Part shown: positions 36,311-45,282 of the stretch, piece after piece | Layout of the letters: each line of letters opens with the position of its first letter | Numbering within the stretch: the first letter of the stretch is position 1 | From: Zoogloea dura | Lineage (GTDB): Bacteria > Pseudomonadota > Gammaproteobacteria > Burkholderiales > Rhodocyclaceae | Length of the DNA: 64,000 nt | Direction: 5' to 3' | Assembly: GCF_012927165.1 (NCBI RefSeq) | Contig: NZ_JABBGA010000014.1 | Location: 62,001-126,000 of the forward strand | Position numbers and translations under genes: made by a program | The notes under the pieces: generated by a model | The model's database searches: none | Told to the model about the DNA's origin: nothing | The model's input: the letters and a program-made list of their open reading frames with translations, nothing else

Positions 36311-37687
36311 ATGACAAGAATGAAGATCGTATCGGCCGCGGTGGCCCTGGCCTGCCTGGGCATGGCGCAAGTGGCCTGTGCCACCGACGTGTTCCGCCTT
36401 GAGGGCTTTGGCGCGGTATCGCGGGCCATGGGCGGCGTGGCCACGGCCATCGACACCGGCGCGGCCGGCATGATGACCAACCCGGCGACCCTGTCGCTGA
36501 TGAAGGAGGGCAGCGAGGTGATGGCGGGCCTCGACCTGGTGACCACCGACATCGAGGTGCGCAACAAGGCCACCGGCGAGTCGGCCTCCTCGGGCGGCCA
36601 TTCCAGAAACCGGGGGCCCTACGCCGCCCCCGAGGCCGCCTTCACCCGACGGGTCGGCGAATGGGCCTTCGGCGTGGGCGCCTTCGCCCAGGGGGGCCTG
36701 GGCACGGAGTATGGCCGCTCCAGCTTCCTGTCCCGGGCCAGCGGCGGGCTCGATACCGGGCTCGACAACTCCAGCCGGCTGCTGGTGCTGAACATTCCCT
36801 TCGCCGCCAGTTTCAAGGCCACCGAGAAGCTGTCCATCGGCGGCAGCATCGATGCCATGTGGCAGGGCCTGAACCTGAATCTGCTGCTGGGAGCCGACCA
36901 GGTTGGCAGCCTGATCGGTTCGGGGCGGGCCACCGGCTCGCTGATCCCGGTGCTGGGCGGGCTCCCCGACCTGCGCGGGGCCCATTTCAGCCTGACCAAG
37001 AACCAGCCCCTGGCCAGCGGGGTGGATGCCTGGGGCTATACCGGGCGCCTCGGCTTCGTCTACAAGGCCACCGACACCACCACCCTGGGCGCGGCCTACA
37101 CCAGCAAGAGCCACCTGGCCGACATGAGCGGCCGGGCGACGCTCACGGCGATCGATGGCGCGGCGGGGCAGATCCCCCTGGCGGGCAAGATCCGCATCCA
37201 GGACTTCCAGATGCCGGCCACCCTCAATCTCGGGGTCAGCCAGCGGGTCACGGAGCGGCTGCTGCTTGCCGCCGACGTGTCGCAGGTGTATTGGAAGAGT
37301 GTCATGAAGGACATCAAGGTGGCTTTCGAGGCCGATTCGGGGGGCGATCTGCAGATCCGCCTGCCCCAGGACTACAAGGACCAGACCATCCTGGCCCTGG
37401 GCGGCGCCTACCAGGTCAATGAGCAGCTGACCCTGCGCGCCGGGCTGCGCTACGCCACCCAGGCCCTGCGCTCCTCGACCCTGTTTGCCGTTATCCCGGC
37501 CACGCCTAGAAAGCACCTGTCCGCGGGGGTGGGCTATGCCTTCTCCCCGGCCAGCCGGTTGGACTTTGCGTGGTCCCATGCCTTCAGTGATGGCATGGAC
37601 AACAGCAGCCTGCCCAATACCTCCGCGCCGATGCATGTGAGCCATTCCCAGGACAATGCGACCCTCAACTACACCTACCGCTTCTGA
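36311..37687 (+). CDS. tbuX: FadL/TodX-family outer-membrane aromatic hydrocarbon channel
   Basis: 458 aa. A signal peptide (about 1-24, ending VACA) precedes FRLEGFGAVSRAMGGVATAI, the N-terminal hatch region of the FadL family with the NPATLS motif (MTNPATLSLMK). The C-terminus ends in a beta-strand with terminal aromatic (LNYTYRF), typical of outer-membrane barrels. The TodX/TbuX subgroup takes up toluene and similar hydrocarbons. The last 32 bases overlap the start of the sensor kinase gene, so uptake and sensing are co-expressed. Confidence 0.9.
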   Translation: MTRMKIVSAAVALACLGMAQVACATDVFRLEGFGAVSRAMGGVATAIDTGAAGMMTNPATLSLMKEGSEVMAGLDLVTTDIEVRNKATGESASSGGHSRNRGPYAAPEAAFTRRVGEWAFGVGAFAQGGLGTEYGRSSFLSRASGGLDTGLDNSSRLLVLNIPFAASFKATEKLSIGGSIDAMWQGLNLNLLLGADQVGSLIGSGRATGSLIPVLGGLPDLRGAHFSLTKNQPLASGVDAWGYTGRLGFVYKATDTTTLGAAYTSKSHLADMSGRATLTAIDGAAGQIPLAGKIRIQDFQMPATLNLGVSQRVTERLLLAADVSQVYWKSVMKDIKVAFEADSGGDLQIRLPQDYKDQTILALGGAYQVNEQLTLRAGLRYATQALRSSTLFAVIPATPRKHLSAGVGYAFSPASRLDFAWSHAFSDGMDNSSLPNTSAPMHVSHSQDNATLNYTYRF

Positions 37688-40562
37688 TCCGCTCCGCGCC
37701 GGCGCAGGACGTTCTTCCGTAAGGGGGGTCGTCCTCGACGCCGGCGATGCCCCCGATGTGCGCCGCCAGAAGATGGCCAGGATCATCCTGGACTCGATGT
37801 ACCAGTTCCTCGGCCTGCTGGATGTGGATGGCACCGTGCTTGAGATCAACCGGGCCGCCCTCGACGGGGCGGGCCTGTGCCTCGAGCAGGTGGTGGGCAG
37901 GCCCTTCTGGCATGCCCGCTGGTGGGAGGTGTCGGAGGAGGTGCGCGTCCGCGTCCGCGAGATGATCGCCGAGGCGCGGGAAGGGCGCTTCGTGCGCTGC
38001 GACTTCGAGGTCTATGGTGAGCAGCACGGCGAGAAGACCATCTCCATCGACTTCTCCCTGACGCCCATCATGAACGATGCCGGCGAGGTGGCCTTCCTGC
38101 TGCCCGAGGGGCGGAACATCACCGAGAAGATTGCGATCAGCGCCGAGCTGACACGCAAGAATGGCGAACTGCAGAACGCCCTGGAGCGGCTGAAGCAGAT
38201 CGACGGCTTCAAGACCAAATTCTTCGCCAACGTCAGCCACGAATTGCGCACCCCACTGGCGCTGATCCTGGGGCCGGTGGACCAGTTGCTCAAGGAGGGC
38301 ATGGCCCTGGGCGAGCGGGAGAGGTTCCGCCTCAAGACCATCAAGCACAATGCCCAGTCGCTCTTGCAGCAGGTCAATGACCTGCTCGACCTGGCCCGCA
38401 TCGATGCCGACCGGATGCCCATGGCCTATGTCTGCGCCAACATCACCGCCATGGCCCGGGACATCGCCGCAAGTTTTGCCGAGATTGCCGAGGAGCGCTC
38501 GATCACGCTGCGGGTGCGGGGCGAGAGCGAGCTGTACGCCGATGTGGACCGGGTCAAGTTTGTCCGGGTGCTGGTCAACCTGCTTGCCAATGCCTTCAAG
38601 TTCACGCCGCCCGGGGGGCGCATCAGCTGCACCCTGGAGCGCATCCAGGACGCCCGCTTCCTGGTCAGCGTCCAGGATACCGGGCCGGGCGTTGCCGACC
38701 CGATGAAGCCGCAGATCTTCGACCGCTTCACCCAGGCCGAGGCCGGGCAGGGCACCATGGGCAGCGGCCTCGGCTTGAACATCGTCAAGGAGTTCGTCGA
38801 ACTCCACGGCGGCACCGTGGTGGTGGTGGACGCCCCCGGCGGCGGGGCGATCTTCCAGGTGGAGATCCCGATCCGGGCGCCCAATGGCGCCTTCGTGCGG
38901 GAGTCCGGGGAGGAGCCTCTGCTGCATGCGGACTATCGCCACGGCACTGCCAGCATGCCGGACATGCACCTGCCGGCCAACCGGGCCGGTCGGCCGCGGG
39001 TGCTGGTGGTGGAGGACAATCCCGACCTGCGCCTGTTCCTCTTCGACGTGCTGATCGACGAGTACAACGTGAGCCTCGAGGAGGACGGCGCCGCCGCCCT
39101 GGCCTCGGCGCTGGCCGATCCGCCGGACCTGATCATCACCGACCTGATGATGCCGCGCTTCGACGGCGAACGCTTCATCCGTGCCCTGCGTGGCACGCCG
39201 GACTTTCCCCGGGTGCCGATCCTGGTGCTGTCGGCCCGCGCCGACGACGTGCTGCGCGAGAGCCTGCTCGAGGCGCTGGTCCAGGACTACGTCACCAAAC
39301 CCTTCTCACCCCAGGAGCTGCGGGCCCGGGTGCGCAACCTGGTGGCGGTGAAATGCACCGTGGACATCCTGCAGAAGGAGCTGAACACCCAGGCTTCGGA
39401 CATCTGCGAGCTGACCAACGGCCTGGTGGACAGCCGCAAGACCCTGCAGAAGAGCCTGCTGGCCTTGCAGGTGTCCGAGCGCCGCTGGCTGGGCCTGTAC
39501 GAGAACACCGCCGTCGGCATCGCCCTGGCCGACCGGGACGGCCGCATCCTCAGCGCCAACCCCGCCCTTCAGGAGATGCTGGGCTACTCCCGCAGCGAGA
39601 TCCTGGGGGTCAACCTGATCGAGATCACCGAAGAATCCCAGCGCTCCCGGACCGAGATGAACGTGCAGGGGCTGTTCGACGGCGTGCGCCCCAGCTACCA
39701 GATCCAGAAGCGCTACGAGAAGAAGTGCGGTGGATTCCTGTGGGCCAATGTCTGCGCCTCGCGGATCCCCGCGGTGGACCAGGAGGGCCCGATGCTGGCG
39801 GTGATCGTCGAGGACATCACGGCCAGGAAGGAGGGCGAGCAGTCCCTTGCCGCGACCCGCTCCGAGCTGGCCCGGGTGTCGCGCTTCACCACCATGGGCG
39901 AACTGGTGGCCTCCATCGCCCACGAGGTCAACCAGCCGCTGTCCGCGGTCATCACCAACAGCGACGCGGCCCTGCGCTGGCTGTCCCTGGCCGAGCCCAA
40001 CCATGACGAGGTGGTGGCCGCGCTGCACCGGGTCAACCGCGACGCGACCCTGGCGGCCGGGGTGATCACCCGCATCCGCAAGTTCCTGCGGGCCGGCGAG
40101 ATCAAGCGAGAACGGATCGTCGTGGCGCGCCTGCTGAACGAGCTGCTGTTGATGCTGCAGACTGTGTTGCTGGATGCGGGGGTCGAAGTCGATGTGAGTC
40201 TGCCTGCCGACCTGCCCGAACTGCAGGCGGATGCTGTCCAGCTGCAGCAGGTCATCCTGAATCTGATCGTCAATGCCGTCGATGCCATGCGCGAGCAGCC
40301 CGGCGGCGCCCACCGGCTGCTCGTCGAGGTGAAGGAGGACGCCGCGTCGGGCATGCTCTTCGCGGTGCACGACGACGGCCCGGGGGTGCCGGCCGGGGCG
40401 CGGGACAAACTCTTCGATGCCTTCTTCTCCACCAAGCAGGATGGGCTGGGCATGGGCCTGGCCATCAGCCGGACCATCGTCGAGAACCACGGCGGGCGGC
40501 TGTGGCTGGATGCGGCCGTCCCGTCGGGCGCCCGCTTTGTCTTCAACATTCCGGCGGCCTGA
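37656..40562 (+). CDS. TodS-type double histidine kinase (aromatic sensor)
   Basis: 968 aa with the rare TodS architecture: PAS1 (about 45-155), HisKA with NVSHELRTPLALI near residue 195, HATPase with GSGLGLNIVKEF, a receiver with LIITDLMMPRFDG near 495, PAS2 (about 605-735), a second HisKA with SIAHEVNQPLSAV near 755, and a second HATPase with GLGMGLAISRT. In TodS the first PAS binds toluene. The start ATG lies inside tbuX with AGGACA upstream and gives an N-terminus the same length as TodS. It should phosphorylate the adjacent response regulator. Confidence 0.92.
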   Translation: MRPSTTPTASDPLRAGAGRSSVRGVVLDAGDAPDVRRQKMARIILDSMYQFLGLLDVDGTVLEINRAALDGAGLCLEQVVGRPFWHARWWEVSEEVRVRVREMIAEAREGRFVRCDFEVYGEQHGEKTISIDFSLTPIMNDAGEVAFLLPEGRNITEKIAISAELTRKNGELQNALERLKQIDGFKTKFFANVSHELRTPLALILGPVDQLLKEGMALGERERFRLKTIKHNAQSLLQQVNDLLDLARIDADRMPMAYVCANITAMARDIAASFAEIAEERSITLRVRGESELYADVDRVKFVRVLVNLLANAFKFTPPGGRISCTLERIQDARFLVSVQDTGPGVADPMKPQIFDRFTQAEAGQGTMGSGLGLNIVKEFVELHGGTVVVVDAPGGGAIFQVEIPIRAPNGAFVRESGEEPLLHADYRHGTASMPDMHLPANRAGRPRVLVVEDNPDLRLFLFDVLIDEYNVSLEEDGAAALASALADPPDLIITDLMMPRFDGERFIRALRGTPDFPRVPILVLSARADDVLRESLLEALVQDYVTKPFSPQELRARVRNLVAVKCTVDILQKELNTQASDICELTNGLVDSRKTLQKSLLALQVSERRWLGLYENTAVGIALADRDGRILSANPALQEMLGYSRSEILGVNLIEITEESQRSRTEMNVQGLFDGVRPSYQIQKRYEKKCGGFLWANVCASRIPAVDQEGPMLAVIVEDITARKEGEQSLAATRSELARVSRFTTMGELVASIAHEVNQPLSAVITNSDAALRWLSLAEPNHDEVVAALHRVNRDATLAAGVITRIRKFLRAGEIKRERIVVARLLNELLLMLQTVLLDAGVEVDVSLPADLPELQADAVQLQQVILNLIVNAVDAMREQPGGAHRLLVEVKEDAASGMLFAVHDDGPGVPAGARDKLFDAFFSTKQDGLGMGLAISRTIVENHGGRLWLDAAVPSGARFVFNIPAA

Positions 40563-40575
40563 GAGGGAGGTACGC

Positions 40576-41187
40576 GTGAATACCGCTCCAGACACCGTCT
40601 TCGTCGTCGATGACGACCTCTCCATCCGCGAAGCCTTGAGCAGCCTGATCCGCTCGGTGGGCCTGCGCGTCGAGACCTTCCCGTCCGCCGCCGACTTCCT
40701 GCAGCATCCCCGCCCGCCGGGCAACGCCTGCCTGGTGCTGGACGTGCGCATGCCGGGCCTGTCGGGGCTGGACCTGCAGGCCGAATTCGCCAGGGCCGGA
40801 GAGCCGATTCCGATCATCTTCATCACCGGCCACGGGGACATCCCCATGGCGGTGAGGGCCATGAAGGCCGGTGCCGTGGAGTTCCTGTCCAAGCCCTTCC
40901 GTGACGAGGACCTGCTGGAGGCCATCCGCCACGCCCTCGAGCAGGGCAGGGTGGCCCACGACGAGGCCGCCGAGGTGGGGGAGGTGAGAAGCAAGTACGC
41001 ATCCCTCACCGGCCGCGAGCGCGAGGTCATCACCTTCATGATTGCCGGCGCCCTCAACAAGCAGGCGGCGGCCGAGCTCGGCGTCTCGGAGATGACCATC
41101 AAGGTCCACCGCCACAACATCATGCGCAAGATGAAGGTCCGCTCCCTGCCGGACCTGGTGCGGATGATGGAGCGGCTGGGAAGCTGA
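40576..41187 (+). CDS. TodT/StyR-type response regulator
   Basis: 203 aa from a GTG preceded by GGGAGG. The receiver has VFVVDDDLSIREALS, the phosphoacceptor in LVLDVRMPGLSG and FLSKPF; the C-terminal LuxR-type helix-turn-helix is LTGREREVITFMIAG with AAAELGVSEMTIKVHRHNI. Together with the TodS-like kinase 13 bases upstream it should activate the toluene monooxygenase promoter, where tod-box-like sites are present. Confidence 0.92.
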   Translation: MNTAPDTVFVVDDDLSIREALSSLIRSVGLRVETFPSAADFLQHPRPPGNACLVLDVRMPGLSGLDLQAEFARAGEPIPIIFITGHGDIPMAVRAMKAGAVEFLSKPFRDEDLLEAIRHALEQGRVAHDEAAEVGEVRSKYASLTGREREVITFMIAGALNKQAAAELGVSEMTIKVHRHNIMRKMKVRSLPDLVRMMERLGS

Positions 41188-41219
41188 TGCAGGCCCGGCG
41201 CCTTGGTGCGGTCAAAAGT

Positions 41220-41825
41220 CTAGTGTTCTCCACCTCTCCCGGTCGATCGCCGCTCCATCAGGACCAGGTAGGCGCCGAGCCCGGCCAGTAATAGTCCGGG
41301 TGACATGGGTTCCGGCACGGAGTGTTCGCTGCTTCCGCGAATCGCGACCTGCAGGTCCTCCGTCGCAATCGCAATGTCGTTGAAGCTGGAATCAAGGAAC
41401 AGGAGGTCAGAGAGCGACAAATTGCTAATCCCCTCGGTGAGAGCCTCGAATCTTACGGTCGCAAGACTGCCACTGCCGCTGGCGCCGACTATGGCCCCTA
41501 GCAGGGCGTCGCCTGTGAATACAACTCCCCCGGCCATATCGTCGATGAAGCCCGGTATGAAGAAGGTAGAGCCGGCGCTCGGTAACAGCGAACCTTCATT
41601 GACCGATACGGCGCGAATCAGCGTCGGGTTGTAGCTCAGCGTAAAGTTGAACGCGTACAGATCCAGAAAATCCTTGCCGATTACATCGACTTTGAAGCTG
41701 CCACCGACCGCGGGGCTCGTTGGTACCGCTTGAAGATGCACCAGTGGGGCTGCCTGCCCTGGACCGGCTTGAATGGCGGTCAGCAGGGTGCCTACAGCGA
41801 GAATTTTGTGCAAGAGCTTGAACAC
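41220..41825 (-). CDS. PEP-CTERM surface protein with cohesin-like domain
   Basis: 201 aa from a GTG with GGAG seven bases upstream. A signal peptide (about 1-26) is followed by a single domain of about 140 residues with the cohesin type I / CBM-like pattern: an opening VGGSFKVDVIGKDFLDLYAF, FNFTLSYNPTLIRAVSV, then GSGSLATVRFEAL. The C-terminus is a PEP-CTERM sorting signal: VPEPMSPG, a hydrophobic helix and basic residues (ERRSTGR). It would be exported and processed by an exosortase, which is not in the window. The next gene upstream encodes a dockerin-tailed protein, 17 bases away. Confidence 0.85.
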   Translation of the reverse strand: MFKLLHKILAVGTLLTAIQAGPGQAAPLVHLQAVPTSPAVGGSFKVDVIGKDFLDLYAFNFTLSYNPTLIRAVSVNEGSLLPSAGSTFFIPGFIDDMAGGVVFTGDALLGAIVGASGSGSLATVRFEALTEGISNLSLSDLLFLDSSFNDIAIATEDLQVAIRGSSEHSVPEPMSPGLLLAGLGAYLVLMERRSTGRGGEH

Positions 41826-41842
41826 TAGCTTCTCCTATTCCT

Positions 41843-44338
41843 TCAATTACAAATGGTGCCGACCGGAACTTGTCGGGCGACTTGAGCTAGGTCGCGCGCA
41901 TCAACGATGCCATTGATGTCGATGTCCACCGTGGGATTGAAGGCTGGCTGGCCGGCGCGCTTGCCGAAAGATGCCTTCACCAAGCCGAGGTCATCGCAGT
42001 CCACCCGGCCATCGCGGTTGACGTCGCCCACGGCGGGGGGCGCGATGACTTGGCTGCTGAGCACGGCGAAGTTCCGGACATCGTTGCGCGTGACGCTCTC
42101 CGCGGAGAATGTCAGCGTGTCTATCGTGCCGACGCTTGTGGTGGTCGGGGGTGTGAGGTCGACCTTCACGATCGTACTGGCTCCGGTGGCCAGTGAGGCA
42201 ACCGAAGGCGTGACGCTGGTCAGATAGGGCCTGTCATCCAGTGCGGTGAACTTGAATGAATCCGCCGGTCCATCGTTCTGGACCTTGAACATATAGCTCG
42301 TCGTTTGGCCTACAGGAAGGTTGACCGCCGTTGGTGCGACGACGGAGACCTCCTGGGGAATGAAACCGCTTGACAGCAGCCGCTGGAATTTCGCGCCGTT
42401 GCCGTCTTCTCCCAACGCATATACGAAGAAGCGGCTGGAGGGGACAACAACCTTTCCGGTCTGGACAGTGGCTTCGGCAGGGGCGTTGTTGGTCAGAGTG
42501 AAGCTCTGTAAAACTTTACCACTGCGACTTCTGAACTCGAACACGACGTTCTTGGCGGTTTCGGTGAAATCCGCGAGCGCATCAACAGTTTGGCCCGGTG
42601 CAGGCAATCCCGTGACCGGGAATGCTCCCTGGTGGCCGGGGCGTCCACGCGTTTGGACGAAGCGGAACTCGTCAAGAGAGAGCTTGCTTTGGCCGTTCAC
42701 CAGGATTGAGAAGGTTCCGGCTCCCTCGACCGTTATCGTCCACTCGCCCACCTGGGGGCGCTCGATGGAATAGATTGAGGCGGCGCTGACAGGCACCCGC
42801 GTAACGCCTCCGTCCGTCTCGCTTACCACCGAACCATCGGGACGGATAATCCTTACGCTGTGAGCCTCTGTCGCCGAAACGGAGATCGTCAAGCGCGTGG
42901 TCTGTGTATCTACTGGGAATACGTAGTTCTTTGGGCTTGCGCTCAGCGCATCGCCTATCGACAGGATGTCTACGGTATCGCTCCGCGAAATAAGGTCAGA
43001 GAATTCGGCAATCGAGCTGGCTTCTGATTGATTGAGAATGAACACCTGCCCTCCGGTGTTCTCGGCCAGATAGAAATAGGCCGGGTCATAGGGCGAGCAA
43101 CTGCCGAATAGCGAGAAGAACAGTTTCGTCTTCTTCTTAGTCGCCAGGCTTAGTACGCTCCCTGCCAATCCGGCGTCTTTGGCGCTCGCATCGGTGAAGA
43201 GGTAGAGCTCTCCACCATCATCCGAGGCCGACAGGGCGCCGAAGACCCCTGTCATCGCCAGTTCGGGGCAATCCCCGCCGTCGTCTGCGTACAGAGCACC
43301 GAGTGCCGACTTGAAGGCGCTACCGTCGCTTGTTACGGTAGTCGGACCGGAGAATGGGTCGTTGAATGGCGTTAATACATACTTTGACGGTTCCTGATCC
43401 GTGCCGAGCCGCGAGTTGACGATGTTGGTCGAGGTGGCTCGGACGCCGGCGATCACCGAGCCCATGCTGCCCGTGGTATCGATGGAGAACGCGAGGGTAG
43501 GTCCAACGCCCAGCAGGTTCTTGAACTCACGATCGCTTAGTTTCGCCTTCACATCTTTGAAGACTTGATAGGTTGCCAGTACTGCCAGGTCTGCGGCCTG
43601 AGGATGGTGATCGTGATGTGGCGAGTCAAATAGACCGGCCGCCACCGTCCCGGTGCATACGGACATGTCCTTGTTGATCCCACCGAAACCCGGTGATTTG
43701 TCGAAGAACCCGCCGTGGCGGCACTTGCCGGCCGGCCTCGTACGGTCTTGACCGCTATAGTAGCCACTGGTGAGCATGCTGGTGGTCAAGTTGCCCTTGA
43801 AACAAGACTGTCCTGCCGGGGCCTCAATGCAGGTGTTTGCGCCTGCTGGTGCGACATTGCTCACGAATTCGGATTTTCCTATCTCCGGATGGACCCCCCT
43901 GTTCCCAAGCTCAATCCAGTTGCTGTGGCTGTAGAAATCCTGCAGGGTGTGGAGTGCTCGGCCAAGTGCTTCGCGGGCTGCCTCGACGTTGTCTCCCTGG
44001 GTATGCGTCACGACGTCCCGGAGTTCGGCCAGGATGACGAGATTGCAGCCACTCAGGTTTTCAGCATCGCAGTGACGGGCGGTGTGGGCAGGGAAGTCAT
44101 CATCCACGCTGGCATTTGCGTCAAGAATGGTCTGCCGGGCCTTCTTCATCGACTTGGTGACATTGCGGAGGCCTAGGTCGTCATAAACCAGTTGTACCGC
44201 ATCCTTCGTGATCGCTGCGTGGGAGTCGCCTGGTGTGATTGCGCCCAAGCTGACGCTTGGTACGAACGCCTGCGTTGACGGTAGATAGCTGCCGAGAAAT
44301 GCGATAAGCATGCAATGCGAAAGCGGCTTCCTTTTCAT
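41843..44338 (-). CDS. Secreted HET-C/VWA-domain protein with C-terminal dockerin
   Basis: 831 aa. After a signal peptide (about 1-24) comes a HET-C-like region with HAAITKDAV and LHTLQDFYSHSNWIELG, the His/Asp pattern of that predicted metal-binding family. A VWA domain follows near residue 280 with the metal site FSIDTTGSMGSV, as in VWA7/hemicentin-type proteins. Beta-rich, probably Ig-like, domains fill 430-760. The C-terminus is a type I dockerin: two calcium loops, DVNRDGRVDCDDL and DIDINGIVDARDL, each with D1, D/N3, N/D5, D9 and D12 in place. Ribosome-binding site AAGGGAGC. Secreted; partner is probably the adjacent cohesin protein. The block is visibly less GC-rich than its neighbours. 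Confidence 0.85.
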   Translation of the reverse strand: MKRKPLSHCMLIAFLGSYLPSTQAFVPSVSLGAITPGDSHAAITKDAVQLVYDDLGLRNVTKSMKKARQTILDANASVDDDFPAHTARHCDAENLSGCNLVILAELRDVVTHTQGDNVEAAREALGRALHTLQDFYSHSNWIELGNRGVHPEIGKSEFVSNVAPAGANTCIEAPAGQSCFKGNLTTSMLTSGYYSGQDRTRPAGKCRHGGFFDKSPGFGGINKDMSVCTGTVAAGLFDSPHHDHHPQAADLAVLATYQVFKDVKAKLSDREFKNLLGVGPTLAFSIDTTGSMGSVIAGVRATSTNIVNSRLGTDQEPSKYVLTPFNDPFSGPTTVTSDGSAFKSALGALYADDGGDCPELAMTGVFGALSASDDGGELYLFTDASAKDAGLAGSVLSLATKKKTKLFFSLFGSCSPYDPAYFYLAENTGGQVFILNQSEASSIAEFSDLISRSDTVDILSIGDALSASPKNYVFPVDTQTTRLTISVSATEAHSVRIIRPDGSVVSETDGGVTRVPVSAASIYSIERPQVGEWTITVEGAGTFSILVNGQSKLSLDEFRFVQTRGRPGHQGAFPVTGLPAPGQTVDALADFTETAKNVVFEFRSRSGKVLQSFTLTNNAPAEATVQTGKVVVPSSRFFVYALGEDGNGAKFQRLLSSGFIPQEVSVVAPTAVNLPVGQTTSYMFKVQNDGPADSFKFTALDDRPYLTSVTPSVASLATGASTIVKVDLTPPTTTSVGTIDTLTFSAESVTRNDVRNFAVLSSQVIAPPAVGDVNRDGRVDCDDLGLVKASFGKRAGQPAFNPTVDIDINGIVDARDLAQVARQVPVGTICN

Positions 44339-44356
44339 GGCTTGCTCCCTTGGGCG

Positions 44357-44920
44357 TTATGGTTGCTTTCTTCTGGTTGTGGTGTCGCTGTGGTGCTCGA
44401 CTTCGATGTTTATCCGGATGGCAGAAAGATCTGAGGCGCGTTGGGCCCGGTAGAAGTCGATCCCCGCCTCTACGCAAGGCAGCGCCTTGGGACCGAAGCG
44501 CAGAAGCACGCCGCTGGCCAAGCCGAGTTCACCACTCCCCAGCTCCCCCGATCCGATCAGGCTGACCAGAATCGGAACGTCGATCACATCCATTGCACTG
44601 AACGCGGCATCAATGTCGCTTTGTACTGACAGCCGCTTGGGAAAGACGTGGTGTGGCGCTCCCTGCCAATGGATGTTGGTGTTAAGTACCTGACGTATCA
44701 GTTGGGCTCGATCCCATTCCAGAGGTACTCGCTGCAACAGCGTCCGGCAGGATTCGATGTTGCTTGTTGCAGCGGACACCTCAGCCGCAAGGGGGGGGGC
44801 TGAAGCGGATGGGGCTGTTTGGCTGGTGTGCCCGGCGGTGCTCCGCTGGCCTCGTTCATCACATGCGACCGATGTGCCCAGGACACACACCATGAGAATG
44901 ACGGTCGGGATCTTTGACAT
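44357..44920 (-). CDS. Putative lipoprotein of the cohesin-dockerin operon
   Basis: 187 aa. The N-terminus is a lipoprotein signal peptide with lipobox VLGTSVAC, so the mature protein starts at Cys20 and is membrane anchored. A Ser/Ala/Pro-rich linker (about 25-55) precedes a helical domain with LLQRVPLEWDRAQLIRQVL and a short internal repeat GSGELGSGELG. I do not recognise the domain. It lies 18 bases upstream of the HET-C/VWA gene, so the three minus-strand genes look like one operon. Confidence 0.7.
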   Translation of the reverse strand: MSKIPTVILMVCVLGTSVACDERGQRSTAGHTSQTAPSASAPPLAAEVSAATSNIESCRTLLQRVPLEWDRAQLIRQVLNTNIHWQGAPHHVFPKRLSVQSDIDAAFSAMDVIDVPILVSLIGSGELGSGELGLASGVLLRFGPKALPCVEAGIDFYRAQRASDLSAIRINIEVEHHSDTTTRRKQP

Positions 44921-45282
44921 GGGTAAGAGCCGTCAGTCAGAACGGCGGGCATGCTAAGCCGAATATCCGTTTGGCATGATAAGTGGCAAGGCCTGTCGGT
45001 GACCGTTGTTCGTTCATCTTACTTCCTGGCCTTGGTGTATAAATGTCAAAATAATATTCAATATGACTATTCTGATAGTAGATTTGGCTGTGTCTCTCGT
45101 CAAGCCGGATGAGTGAATCCTCCCTGGGCTGGCTTGAGGACCCTTCAACTGAGTCCCTCCCGTTTTCGTACCATCCTTTTTCATGCTCCTGTCTATTGAC
45201 TCACTAACATCGTAGTGATGTAATCGCTAACATATTAGTGAGAGCACTCCGGTTCATCACGCACACAGAGGAGAGACGAGAC
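44921..45282. other. Divergent intergenic region with HpaR-type operators
   Basis: About 360 bases. The left part (about 45030-45100) is markedly AT-rich and probably carries the promoter of the lipoprotein operon, though no good -35/-10 pair could be fixed. The right part holds the TRAP promoter and its double operator, described separately. Confidence 0.6.
45196..45243 (+). promoter_or_regulatory. TRAP operon promoter overlapped by a double operator
   Basis: TTGACT (45196-45201) and TGTAAT (45219-45224) are separated by exactly 17 bases and match sigma70 consensus well. The spacer and flanks form the palindrome TCACTAACATCGTAGTGA (45201-45218); a second one, CGCTAACATATTAGTG (45225-45240), covers the expected transcription start. 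The whole 48 bases are nearly repeated at 56638-56687. A repressor here would fully block the promoter; HpaR is the obvious candidate. Confidence 0.75.
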
